Shown here in pieces: positions 45,630 to 53,532 of a stretch of 64,000 nt of DNA. The stretch comes from Pseudoalteromonas luteoviolacea S2607 (lineage in GTDB: Bacteria; Pseudomonadota; Gammaproteobacteria; Enterobacterales; Alteromonadaceae): the NCBI RefSeq assembly GCF_001625575.1, contig NZ_AUXV01000016.1:1-64000 (forward strand), read 5' to 3'. Made by a program: the position numbers and the translations under genes. Below the pieces are notes generated by a model that ran no database searches, was not told the DNA's origin, and saw nothing but the letters and a program-made list of their open reading frames with translations. Each line of letters opens with the position of its first letter. The first letter of the stretch is position 1.

Positions 45630-46715
45630 TTAAGCCTCTTGTTGTGAGTCTAACAAATTATATTTTTTCAAATAGCCTCTCAGCTGATGATACGTTAATC
45701 CCAAGTTTTGTGCAGTTTTCTTTTGATTAAATTGACTAAATTCAAGTGCTTTTTTTAGTAATTCTATCTCGTAGTCGCTGGAGAGGGACTTAAGATCACA
45801 AGGAAAGTTGAATGACATACTGGCAGAAGCGATAGGCTCATCGTGGTTGTCGGGTTCTTGTGTATCTGCTAGTGCTGGCTCATAACGCACTGTATCTATA
45901 TTTTTCGCCGCTTTTATTCTTTGCTGAGGTCGAAATGGACTATCAAATGGATCAAAGTTTATTTGATGTACAGGGAGGTGTTCATTACCGTGGCGATATA
46001 GGCTACGTTCAACAACATTTTTTAGCTCTCGAATATTTCCTGGCCATTCGTATTCTAGCAAGGTATCTGTGGCCTTTCGGGTAAATCCGCTAAATAATGA
46101 CCAGCCAAGATCTCGCGCCATGTTGATTGCGAAATGTTCGGCTAACAACAAGATATCTTCCTTACGAGCTCTAAGTGGCGGTAGCGTTATTACGTCAAAT
46201 GCTAAGCGGTCTAGCAGGTCATGCCTAAACTCTCCGTTTTCGGCCAAGCTTGGCAAGTCTTCGTTTGTTGCACAGACTAGTCTGGTATCGACTTTGACGG
46301 TTTGTTTACCGCCAACTCGTTCAAACTCACCGTACTCGATGACCCGCAAAAGCTTCTCTTGCACCATGGCAGATGTGTTCGCTAATTCATCTAGGAACAA
46401 AGTACCGCCATTTGCTCGCTCGAACCTGCCTTCATGTCGTTTGCTCGCACCTGTGAAAGCGCCAGATTCATGGCCAAATAACTCGCTTTCTAACAAGTTT
46501 TCGTTTAGCGCTGCACAATTAAGCTTAACGTAGTTTTGATCCCAGCGTTCCGAAAGAAAGTGAAGACGGGCGGCAATCAGCTCTTTACCTGTGCCACGCT
46601 CACCGATAATAAGAACAGGCTTTTCAAGAGGTGCGAGTTGTGAAACCTGGTCTAATACGGCTAAAAAGCTGTCGGATTGACCCAAAAGGTTATCTTGCTG
46701 TCGGAACTGACCCAT
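45630..46715 (-). CDS. pspF: Phage shock protein operon activator PspF
   Basis: A sigma-54 enhancer-binding protein that drives pspA under envelope stress and is held inactive by PspA. The 361-residue protein has no receiver domain. It has Walker A GERGTGKE, the intact GAFTGA loop, Walker B TLFLDELANTS and a C-terminal Fis-type helix-turn-helix (QKKTAQNLGLTYHQLRGYLK). It is longer than E. coli PspF (325), mainly through a linker near residues 260-315. It is divergent from pspA, with 183 bases between. Confidence 0.94.
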   Translation of the reverse strand: MGQFRQQDNLLGQSDSFLAVLDQVSQLAPLEKPVLIIGERGTGKELIAARLHFLSERWDQNYVKLNCAALNENLLESELFGHESGAFTGASKRHEGRFERANGGTLFLDELANTSAMVQEKLLRVIEYGEFERVGGKQTVKVDTRLVCATNEDLPSLAENGEFRHDLLDRLAFDVITLPPLRARKEDILLLAEHFAINMARDLGWSLFSGFTRKATDTLLEYEWPGNIRELKNVVERSLYRHGNEHLPVHQINFDPFDSPFRPQQRIKAAKNIDTVRYEPALADTQEPDNHDEPIASASMSFNFPCDLKSLSSDYEIELLKKALEFSQFNQKKTAQNLGLTYHQLRGYLKKYNLLDSQQEA

Positions 46716-46786
46716 ATTTGCCTAACTCTTAGTATTTTTGACTAAGTTATAGTTTATTTGAAAAAAATAGTGATAGGAAGCTTTTT

Positions 46787-46815
46787 GTTATATTTATAAG
46801 TTATTGAAATATAAC
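46787..46815 (+). promoter_or_regulatory. Inverted repeat upstream of pspA, candidate PspF site
   Basis: GTTATATTT and AAATATAAC are perfect complements separated by 11 bases. The repeat lies 22-50 bases before the -24 element, closer than PspF sites usually are, so it may bind PspF or bend DNA. Confidence 0.35.
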
Positions 46816-46836
46816 ATTTAAATTAAGTTATAAAGT

Positions 46837-46852
46837 TGGCAAGCTATTTGAT
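46837..46852 (+). promoter_or_regulatory. Predicted sigma-54 promoter of the psp operon
   Basis: Reads TGGCAAGCTATTTGAT: a good -24 half and exact spacing, with GA at -12 instead of GC. E. coli pspA is also recalled to deviate at this pair (GT), so the deviation fits the family. It lies 47 bases before the ATG, with pspF divergent. Confidence 0.65.
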
Positions 46853-46898
46853 ACATAAAACTCAGTAATATAAATCATAACCTACGAGGTAAAAGATT

Positions 46899-47558
46899 AT
46901 GGGAATTTTTTCACGTTTTACTGACATCGTTAATTCTAATATTAATGCCATCTTAGATAAAGCTGAAGATCCAGAAAAAATGGTTCGTCTTATCATCCAA
47001 GAAATGGAAGATACACTGGTTGAGGTACGTTCTACTTCAGCTAAAACATTGGCTGAGAAAAAAGAGCTGGAGAGACGAGTTGCGCAATTAAATTCGCAAG
47101 CCGATGATTGGCAAGAAAAAGCAGAGCTTGCTTTAACTAAGGAACGAGAAGACTTAGCTCGTGCTGCACTACTTGAAAAGCAAAAAGCCTCTGATGCAGC
47201 ACAAAGTGTTGCAGCAGAATTGAGCCATGTTGAGTCTCACATTGAAAAATTGCAACAAGAAGTAACTACGCTGCAAGAAAAGCTTGCAGATGCGAAAGCT
47301 CGCCAGCAGGCCATTGTGTTGAGACAGCGCTCAGCCGAGTCTAGACTCGACGTTAAAAAGGCGTTAGACAGTTCAAAAGTTGAAGATGCATTAAATCGTT
47401 TTGAGCGTTATGAAAACAAAATAGATGGTCTTGAATCGCAAGTGGAAGCGTACGATCTTGGTAAAAAATCACTGGCTGATGAAATAGCCGATCTACAGAA
47501 GAATGAAAAAGTAGATGACGAGCTAGAAGCTTTAAAGAAAAAGCTGGCAAAAAAGTGA
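46899..47558 (+). CDS. pspA: Phage shock protein A
   Basis: An ESCRT-III/Vipp1-family membrane-stabilising protein and inhibitor of PspF. The 219-residue, almost wholly helical protein starts MGIFSRFTDIVNSNINAIL, the amphipathic membrane-binding helix, and has EDPEKMVRLIIQEMEDTL, the family signature. Long coiled coils follow. CGAGGT precedes the ATG. It is the first gene of pspABC-ycjXF. Confidence 0.97.
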   Translation: MGIFSRFTDIVNSNINAILDKAEDPEKMVRLIIQEMEDTLVEVRSTSAKTLAEKKELERRVAQLNSQADDWQEKAELALTKEREDLARAALLEKQKASDAAQSVAAELSHVESHIEKLQQEVTTLQEKLADAKARQQAIVLRQRSAESRLDVKKALDSSKVEDALNRFERYENKIDGLESQVEAYDLGKKSLADEIADLQKNEKVDDELEALKKKLAKK

Positions 47559-47565
47559 ACCTAAC

Positions 47566-47590
47566 TGCACCTACTGTTAAAGTAGGTGCA
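47566..47590 (+). other. Intercistronic hairpin between pspA and pspB
   Basis: TGCACCTACT and AGTAGGTGCA form a perfect 10-bp stem with a 5-base loop, eight bases after pspA. No T run follows. It fits a 3'-end stabiliser or weak attenuator that keeps PspA more abundant than PspBC. Confidence 0.6.
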
Positions 47591-47637
47591 TAAAACAATA
47601 ATTACGCTGCCAAGACCAAAATAAACAGGAGAAGATT

Positions 47638-47871
47638 ATGTTTGACGCAGAAATATTAGTTGCCCCGGTTGTCTTATTTTTAATTGTGGTAGCGCCGCTG
47701 TGGCTCATTCTTCATTATAAAAGCAAAAAACAGCTGAGTCAGGGCCTGAGCGAGCACGAGCATCGTCAATTGCTAGAGCTTGCACATAAAGCAGAAAAAA
47801 TGGCTGAACGCGTAGAAACGTTAGAGGCGTTGTTAGATCAAGAGTCACCAGAATGGAGACGCAAAGTATGA
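47638..47871 (+). CDS. pspB: Phage shock protein B
   Basis: A 77-residue inner-membrane protein with one N-terminal membrane segment (residues 7-26) and a cytoplasmic helical region rich in charged residues (HRQLLELAHKAEKMAERVET). With PspC it senses envelope stress and frees PspF from PspA. The stop overlaps the pspC start (ATGA). Confidence 0.92.
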   Translation: MFDAEILVAPVVLFLIVVAPLWLILHYKSKKQLSQGLSEHEHRQLLELAHKAEKMAERVETLEALLDQESPEWRRKV

Positions 47872-48269
47872 GCCAGAGACGAAGAGAGTTATATCGAGAC
47901 CCAAAAAGAGGCAAATTAGCCGGGGTCTGTGCGGGGTTGAGTGATTACTTCAACATGGAGCTGTGGCTGGTACGCATCTTATTTGTAACAGCAGTTTTGT
48001 TATCTGGTGGTCCTTTATTTGTCGTTATCTATATTGCTTGCTGGTTTATTTTAGATAAAAAGGAGCCAGAAGTGGAGCATGTTAATAACAATCATGATAG
48101 TGATCCTGTTTCAGTAAAATTCAAAGTATGGCAAAAAGGAGAGCCGCCACGTCAAGCACTGTTTGATTTAAAAGATAGACTCGGCAGGTTAGATAGCCGC
48201 ATCCAAAATATGGAGCGTTATGTTACCTCCGCGGAGTTTACGATAAAAAGGGAAATTAATAAGCTTTAA
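47868..48269 (+). CDS. pspC: Phage shock protein C
   Basis: A PspC-domain membrane sensor of 133 residues. The cytoplasmic N-terminus RELYRDPKRGKLAGVCAGLS is the family signature, followed by one or two membrane segments (about residues 35-65) and a C-terminal helical region ending in a basic tail. The frame reaches back to 47853, but ATG 47868 overlaps the pspB stop and matches homologues. Confidence 0.93.
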   Translation: MSQRRRELYRDPKRGKLAGVCAGLSDYFNMELWLVRILFVTAVLLSGGPLFVVIYIACWFILDKKEPEVEHVNNNHDSDPVSVKFKVWQKGEPPRQALFDLKDRLGRLDSRIQNMERYVTSAEFTIKREINKL

Positions 48270-48321
48270 CGGCCAGTGGCGAGGACTCGCCACGCCGCTA
48301 ATGTTAAGGAACTATCATTCA

Positions 48322-49728
48322 ATGAGCTTAAAGTTCACGACCCAAAAAACACTTGAAAAGCTTCAACAAAAAGCGCAAAAAACAATACAGCGCTCACTCG
48401 ATCAGCATATTAAACTGGCAGTCACAGGGTTTAGTGGCAGTGGTAAAACAGCATTTATAACGGCGCTTGTTAAACATTTAACAACGCAAGCAAATAGCCA
48501 AAATCTGCCATTTTTTGATGTGGTAAGAGATCACCGGCTCATCGCTTGCAAGCTGGTACCGCAAAAAGCGCTAGATATTCCCACGTTTGATTATCACAAT
48601 GCAGCAGCTTGTTTACTGGCTGAAGAGCCAACGTGGCCGCCTTCAACTGAGCGAATTAATACGCTTACATTGGCGCTCAAGTTTAAAAGCAATCGCGGTA
48701 TACGGCAGCATTTTTCAGATGACCACACGATTTATCTGGAATTGATCGATTATCCAGGTGAGTGGCTTATGGATTTGCCAATGCTAAACATGAGCTTTGA
48801 ACAATGGAGTCTTTCACAGCTAAAAGCCCTATCAGAGCCTGCGTTCTCAAAGTACTGTCAGCCGTTGCTCTCCCAACTCAAACAGTTTAATGCACAAGCG
48901 CCGGTAGATTCTGGAGCGCTGGATGCGCTTGCAAAGCAGTATTGCGCGCTTTTGCACACCCTTAAATGTGAAACTCGGCTAGCGAAATTGCAACCAGGAC
49001 GAATGCTCATTCCTGGAGATCTGGCTGGAGCACCAATTATTCAGTTTTTTCCCTTATCAAGTCATGGCGAAATAACGGAGGGAACACAATACGAGCAGCT
49101 TGTTCAGCGGTTTGAAGCATACAAAAAACAAGTCATTGAGCCATTTTATAAAGAACATTTTTGCGCATTTGACAGGCAATTAGTTTTAGTTGATTTGCTT
49201 GGCGCACTGAATGATGGCCCCGCAACCTTAGCGCAAACCCAGCAAGCGTTAAGAGAGACCATGAGCATGTTCAACCATGGTAAAAGTGGTGTTTTACAGC
49301 GTTTATTTAAGCCCAAAATAGACAGAGTTTTATTTGCTGCAAATAAGTGCGATGCAGTTGCTATTACTGAGCAAGACAACTTAACACGGCTGTTGTACGA
49401 GCTATTATGTGAACATGAAAACGAGCTTAGATTTGCAGGGGTTGAAGTGGATACGATGACTATCTCGTCGGTAAAAAGCTGTCAACATAAGCAAGTAAAA
49501 GACCAAGGCAAAACATTAAACTGTGTATATGGCAAACCTTTGAACGAATCTCAATTCATTACATTCTTGCCGCCCGAACCGCCAGACCATGTATTATCGC
49601 CTTCTAGTTGGCCGGAGCAAGGGTTTGAGTTTTTGTCTTTTTACCCGATACCTGCCTATCAAGGTCAGCTTGAACATATCCGCTTAGATCACACGTTACA
49701 GTTCTTGATAGGAGATAAGCTGAGATGA
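48322..49728 (+). CDS. ycjX: YcjX-family P-loop ATPase
   Basis: A 468-residue DUF463 protein with Walker A GFSGSGKTA, the signature LELIDYPGEWLMDLPML, and AANKCDA near the C-terminal half, which resembles the GTPase NKxD motif. Its role in the Psp response is unclear; it is usually cotranscribed with psp genes. The frame reaches back to ATG 48301, but AAGGA lies inside that extension and before ATG 48322, so 48322 is chosen. The stop overlaps the next start. Confidence 0.9.
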   Translation: MSLKFTTQKTLEKLQQKAQKTIQRSLDQHIKLAVTGFSGSGKTAFITALVKHLTTQANSQNLPFFDVVRDHRLIACKLVPQKALDIPTFDYHNAAACLLAEEPTWPPSTERINTLTLALKFKSNRGIRQHFSDDHTIYLELIDYPGEWLMDLPMLNMSFEQWSLSQLKALSEPAFSKYCQPLLSQLKQFNAQAPVDSGALDALAKQYCALLHTLKCETRLAKLQPGRMLIPGDLAGAPIIQFFPLSSHGEITEGTQYEQLVQRFEAYKKQVIEPFYKEHFCAFDRQLVLVDLLGALNDGPATLAQTQQALRETMSMFNHGKSGVLQRLFKPKIDRVLFAANKCDAVAITEQDNLTRLLYELLCEHENELRFAGVEVDTMTISSVKSCQHKQVKDQGKTLNCVYGKPLNESQFITFLPPEPPDHVLSPSSWPEQGFEFLSFYPIPAYQGQLEHIRLDHTLQFLIGDKLR

Positions 49729-50750
49729 CACAGTCAAAAAAGTGGCAAGCTGGTCGCAGGATTGATACCGATGATAACTCAGACGAGGCGCTACACTCCC
49801 CCAAGTTCAATCGGCAAAGTGCTAGGGTTGAAGCACAGTCGACGTTTTCTTCTGAAGATGTGAAAGTGCTTAGTCTCCAAACAAGCGATGAGCAAATGGA
49901 AACTAGTTTTGGATTTTCAAAGAATCGTTTTGGATGGCGGCATGGGTTTTTGCTAAGCTTGATGGTGCTTATTCCTATTGAAATGGGGATGGCTATTTAC
50001 ACGGCATTGCAGCAAAGTATTGTTCTTGCTGGTATTTATATCGTGTGTGTAGTGTCGGCTTTGGGTTGGGCTGGCAATTTTCTAATTAAAGAGGTTGTTG
50101 CATTACGCACGCTAAAAAGTTTAGAGGTAAGGCGTGAGTATGCCGCAAGGCTACTCAACAGTAACCAAATAGGTGAAGCCCAAAACTGGCTTGCACCGAT
50201 ACTAAAAAAACTACCCAAAGACACTGTGGATGAATTTCAAGCGAGTCTGAAAAGTCACTATACCGATAAAGAAGTCATTCAGCTATACGAGCAAAGCATA
50301 CTAAAAAACCAAGATGATGTTGCAAAGGACATCATATCTCAATATGCGACTACTTCTGCCTTGATGGTGGCATTGAGCCCTATGGCCATCACAGATATGC
50401 TGGCTGTACTTTGGCGAGGTGTGAGTTTGGTCGAACAACTGAGTAAACATTACGGCGTAGAGCTTGGTTATCGCAGCCGGATAAAACTGTATAAGTTATT
50501 GGCAAAGCAGATTGTGTTTGTCGGTGCGGCAGAGTTGCTGAGCGATCTGGCAGCGACTAGCCTGGGTGCAGAGTTACTAGGTAAGCTGTCAGCGCGTTCG
50601 GCTCAGGGCCTAAGTGCCGGTGTGTTCACTGCTAGGTTAGGGTATAAAGCAATGGAGCTATGCCGGCCAATCCCGCGCTTAGAAAATAAAGCAAACTTCC
50701 TCACTACATTTGCTAAAAAATTGACTAATCAACTGCTTAAGCAAAACTAA
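49725..50750 (+). CDS. ycjF: YcjF/DUF697-family membrane protein
   Basis: A TIGR01620/DUF697-type inner-membrane protein of 341 residues. It has a polar N-terminus, two membrane segments between about residues 70 and 120, and a conserved C-terminal domain (DIISQYATTSALMVALSPMA, GYRSRIKLYKLLAKQIVFVG). It overlaps ycjX by four bases (ATGA) and closes the psp operon. Its function is unknown. An imperfect stem lies at about 50770-50810, without a T run. Confidence 0.88.
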   Translation: MTQSKKWQAGRRIDTDDNSDEALHSPKFNRQSARVEAQSTFSSEDVKVLSLQTSDEQMETSFGFSKNRFGWRHGFLLSLMVLIPIEMGMAIYTALQQSIVLAGIYIVCVVSALGWAGNFLIKEVVALRTLKSLEVRREYAARLLNSNQIGEAQNWLAPILKKLPKDTVDEFQASLKSHYTDKEVIQLYEQSILKNQDDVAKDIISQYATTSALMVALSPMAITDMLAVLWRGVSLVEQLSKHYGVELGYRSRIKLYKLLAKQIVFVGAAELLSDLAATSLGAELLGKLSARSAQGLSAGVFTARLGYKAMELCRPIPRLENKANFLTTFAKKLTNQLLKQN

Positions 50751-50927
50751 TACGCAAAGTGCACATGTCTTTAACTTGTTGGAGTGACAAGATATGTGTA
50801 CAGCCTCACAATATTAATCTTTCTCACATAGCCATCTGAACTTCCGGCATGCTTGTGCATTTATCGTTCATAGAATATCTAATTACATACAGGTATTAAA
50901 CTTTTGAATAATAACAACAGGCAAGCA

Positions 50928-52106
50928 ATGAAGAAGTTACATGATCAAACGAATTGTATTCACGGTCCTAATCATTTTGAAGATCCGCATGGAGCGCTGA
51001 CTGCGCCTCTATATCAGAGTTCTACATTTAAGTTCGAAAATGCTGCTCAAGGGGCAGCCCGCTTTGCAGGTGAAGAAGCTGGATATATATACACTAGATT
51101 AGGCAACCCAACGACACGAGAGTTAGAAGAAAAGTTGGCTCAATTGGAAGAGATGGAAGATGCAGCCGCCACTGCAACTGGTATGGGCGCTGTTTCAGCT
51201 TCGGTACTGAGTTTTTTACAGCAGGGTGATCATCTTATTGCATCCAGTGCGCTGTACGGCTGTAGTTTTGCATTATTTGCTCACATGCTACCTAAATTTG
51301 GTATCGAAGTTAGTTTCGTTGATATGACTGATCTTGAGGCAATTAAAGCGGCACTTAAACCGAACAGTAAAATGCTGTTTGCTGAAACCCCCATTAACCC
51401 CAACATGACGGTATTGGATTTAGCGATGCTAGGCGAGTTTGCGCAGGAAAATGGACTGATCAGTGTAATCGATAACACTTTTATGACGCCATTACTGCAA
51501 AAGCCCAAGCATTTCGGCATCGACATTGTTATTCACAGCGCGACAAAGTACTTAAATGGTCATGGTGATGTGGTTGCTGGTGTAGTTTGTGGGAGCAAAG
51601 AGCACATAGAAACCATTAAACTGACGGTACTCAAAGACATTGGAGCAACTATCAGTCCTCACGATGCTTGGCTTATCAATCGTGGCTTGAAAACCCTCCA
51701 TGTTCGTATGGACAGACACTGCGAAAGTGCACAAAAAGTTGCGGAGTATCTCGAGTCTCATTCTAAAGTAGAGCGAGTATACTATCCCGGTCTAGCATCT
51801 CATCCAGGCCATCGTTTTATTGGTAATCAAATGAAAGCGGCGGGGGGAGTGATTGCTTTTGAAATTAAGGGAACATTGACTGACGGCGAGCAATTTATCA
51901 ATGCAACCAAACTATGTACTTTGGCTGTGAGCTTAGGCGATCCGGAGACTCTGATCCAGCATCCCGCCTCTATGACTCATTCACCTTATACAGCAGAGGA
52001 ACGATTGGCGGCAGGTATATCAGATGGTTTGATCCGAATCTCGGTTGGGTTAGAAGCTGCTGAAGATATTATCGCAGACCTTGAAAATGCATTTTTGTGT
52101 ATATAA
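50928..52106 (+). CDS. Methionine gamma-lyase (PLP-dependent)
   Basis: Breaks L-methionine to methanethiol, 2-oxobutyrate and ammonia. The 392-residue protein belongs to the Cys/Met metabolism PLP family, with the PLP-binding Lys in HSATKYLNGHGD. Two features favour gamma-lyase over cystathionine enzymes: the Cys in LYGCSF, at the position of Cys116 in the Pseudomonas enzyme, and the GDPETLIQHPASMTHSPYT stretch. A TTG at 50904 is in frame but lacks support; ATG 50928 is chosen. Methanethiol release would fit a marine sulfur role; that is inference. Confidence 0.85.
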   Translation: MKKLHDQTNCIHGPNHFEDPHGALTAPLYQSSTFKFENAAQGAARFAGEEAGYIYTRLGNPTTRELEEKLAQLEEMEDAAATATGMGAVSASVLSFLQQGDHLIASSALYGCSFALFAHMLPKFGIEVSFVDMTDLEAIKAALKPNSKMLFAETPINPNMTVLDLAMLGEFAQENGLISVIDNTFMTPLLQKPKHFGIDIVIHSATKYLNGHGDVVAGVVCGSKEHIETIKLTVLKDIGATISPHDAWLINRGLKTLHVRMDRHCESAQKVAEYLESHSKVERVYYPGLASHPGHRFIGNQMKAAGGVIAFEIKGTLTDGEQFINATKLCTLAVSLGDPETLIQHPASMTHSPYTAEERLAAGISDGLIRISVGLEAAEDIIADLENAFLCI

Positions 52107-52131
52107 AAATTTACACGAGATATCTCTGTAT

Positions 52132-52162
52132 ACCCCTTTAAATAAGGGGTGTACTATTTTTT
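52132..52162 (+). terminator. Terminator after the methionine gamma-lyase gene
   Basis: ACCCCTT and AAGGGGT form a 7-bp stem with a 5-base loop, followed six bases later by six T. Confidence 0.65.
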
Positions 52163-52204
52163 GTTCAAAAGTGTAATTTAAGGTGTACAAAAAACCGTGT
52201 TTTG

Positions 52205-52228
52205 AGTAGGGGCATTTACGTCCCTACT
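52205..52228 (+). other. Inverted repeat upstream of phhA
   Basis: AGTAGGG and CCCTACT are perfect complements separated by 10 bases, about 90 bases before phhA. It could be an operator or leader stem. No TyrR-type box of good quality was seen. Confidence 0.35.
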
Positions 52229-52320
52229 ATTAATATTTTGCTCACTTTTACATAGTATCCAGATAACAGGTTTGAACGCTCCACCAGCAGAAGTGGGGAT
52301 CAATATTTAAGAAGGTTACT

Positions 52321-53118
52321 ATGGCTAAATCTAGTAAATACACCTCCAAGCAGCCGAATGAGCAAGGCATCATTGAGTGGAGCGACGAAGAGAATAAAAT
52401 CTGGTCTGAATTAGTTGCGAGACAACTAAAGTGCATTGAAGGAAAGGCATGTGACGAGTATATGGAAGGTCTAAAGAAAATAGACTTACCTCACGATCGT
52501 ATTCCACAGTTGCACGAAATTAATGCGGTACTCGAAAAAGAGACTGGTTGGCAGGTAGCGCCAGTACCCGCACTAATTGATTTCGACGAGTTCTTTCGTT
52601 TGCTGGCGAACAAACAATTTCCGGTAGCAACCTTTATTCGCTCTCGTGAAGAGTTTGATTATTTGCAAGAGCCTGATATTTTCCATGAAATCTTTGGCCA
52701 TTGTGCGATGCTGACAAATCCCGCCTTTGCTGAATTTACACACAAGTACGGTCAGCTTGGATATGCGGCAGAGAAAAAAGATCGCGTTTATTTAGCTCGT
52801 TTGTACTGGTTTACTGTTGAGTTTGGCCTGATGCAAACTGAAAATGGATTGCGCATATATGGCGGCGGTATTTTATCTAGCCCTGGCGAAACGCAGTACG
52901 TTTATTCTGATAAACCAGAGATCAATAAATTAGAAGTATTAGATGTACTTCGCACACCATATCGAATTGATATAATGCAGCCCCTGTACTACACCATTAA
53001 CTCGATTGATGACCTATTTGATATTTCTCAAATGGACATCATGTCTTTAGTACAAAGAGCGAAAGAACTGGGTCTGTTTGAACCTAAATTTCCACCTAAA
53101 AACAAATTAGCAAGTTAA
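52321..53118 (+). CDS. phhA: Phenylalanine 4-monooxygenase
   Basis: Hydroxylates phenylalanine to tyrosine with tetrahydropterin, oxygen and iron. The 265-residue bacterial-type protein has the catalytic domain only. The iron ligands are visible: two His in [13 protein letters not shown] and Glu in [19 protein letters not shown] precedes the ATG. The pterin-recycling gene phhB follows after 10 bases, as in Pseudomonas. Confidence 0.95.
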   Translation: MAKSSKYTSKQPNEQGIIEWSDEENKIWSELVARQLKCIEGKACDEYMEGLKKIDLPHDRIPQLHEINAVLEKETGWQVAPVPALIDFDEFFRLLANKQFPVATFIRSREEFDYLQEPDIFHEIFGHCAMLTNPAFAEFTHKYGQLGYAAEKKDRVYLARLYWFTVEFGLMQTENGLRIYGGGILSSPGETQYVYSDKPEINKLEVLDVLRTPYRIDIMQPLYYTINSIDDLFDISQMDIMSLVQRAKELGLFEPKFPPKNKLAS

Positions 53119-53128
53119 GGAACCATCC

Positions 53129-53470
53129 ATGTCTTTAAGTGCACAAAAATGTGAAGCGTGTCGTGCGGATGCGCCTAAAGTGTCAGATGAAGAGTTAGCA
53201 GTATTGATTAAGCAGATCCCTGACTGGGTACCTGAAGTACGTGACGGGATCATGCAATTAGAAAGAGTTTACAAGTTCAAAAACTTTAAACTAGCGCTAG
53301 AGTTTACAAACAAAGTAGGCGATATGGCTGAAGAAGAAGGCCACCATCCTGGTCTTCTTACAGAGTGGGGCAAAGTGACTGTAACTTGGTGGAGCCATTC
53401 TATTAAAGGTCTTCACAAGAACGATTTCATCTGTGCAGCTAAAACTGACGAAGTATTCGCGGCACTGTAA
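53129..53470 (+). CDS. phhB: Pterin-4a-carbinolamine dehydratase
   Basis: Recycles the pterin cofactor used by PhhA. The 113-residue protein has the family motif [18 protein letters not shown], with the paired His, and a later [19 protein letters not shown]. It is cotranscribed with phhA and followed by a terminator. Confidence 0.95.
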   Translation: MSLSAQKCEACRADAPKVSDEELAVLIKQIPDWVPEVRDGIMQLERVYKFKNFKLALEFTNKVGDMAEEEGHHPGLLTEWGKVTVTWWSHSIKGLHKNDFICAAKTDEVFAAL

Positions 53471-53489
53471 TTGAAATAATCGGAATGTT

Positions 53490-53516
53490 AAAGGCGCCCA
53501 ACGGGCGCCTTTTTTA
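53490..53516 (+). terminator. Terminator after phhB
   Basis: AAGGCGCCC-AAC-GGGCGCCTT followed by TTTT; symmetric, so it can also serve the convergent barA. Confidence 0.9.
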
Positions 53517-53532
53517 TTTAACTAATAAATAC

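Noticed and set aside
52107..52320. TyrR box or sigma-54 site upstream of phhA
   Set aside because: Only half-sites such as TTTACA and TGTAC appear, without proper spacing. I cannot support either.
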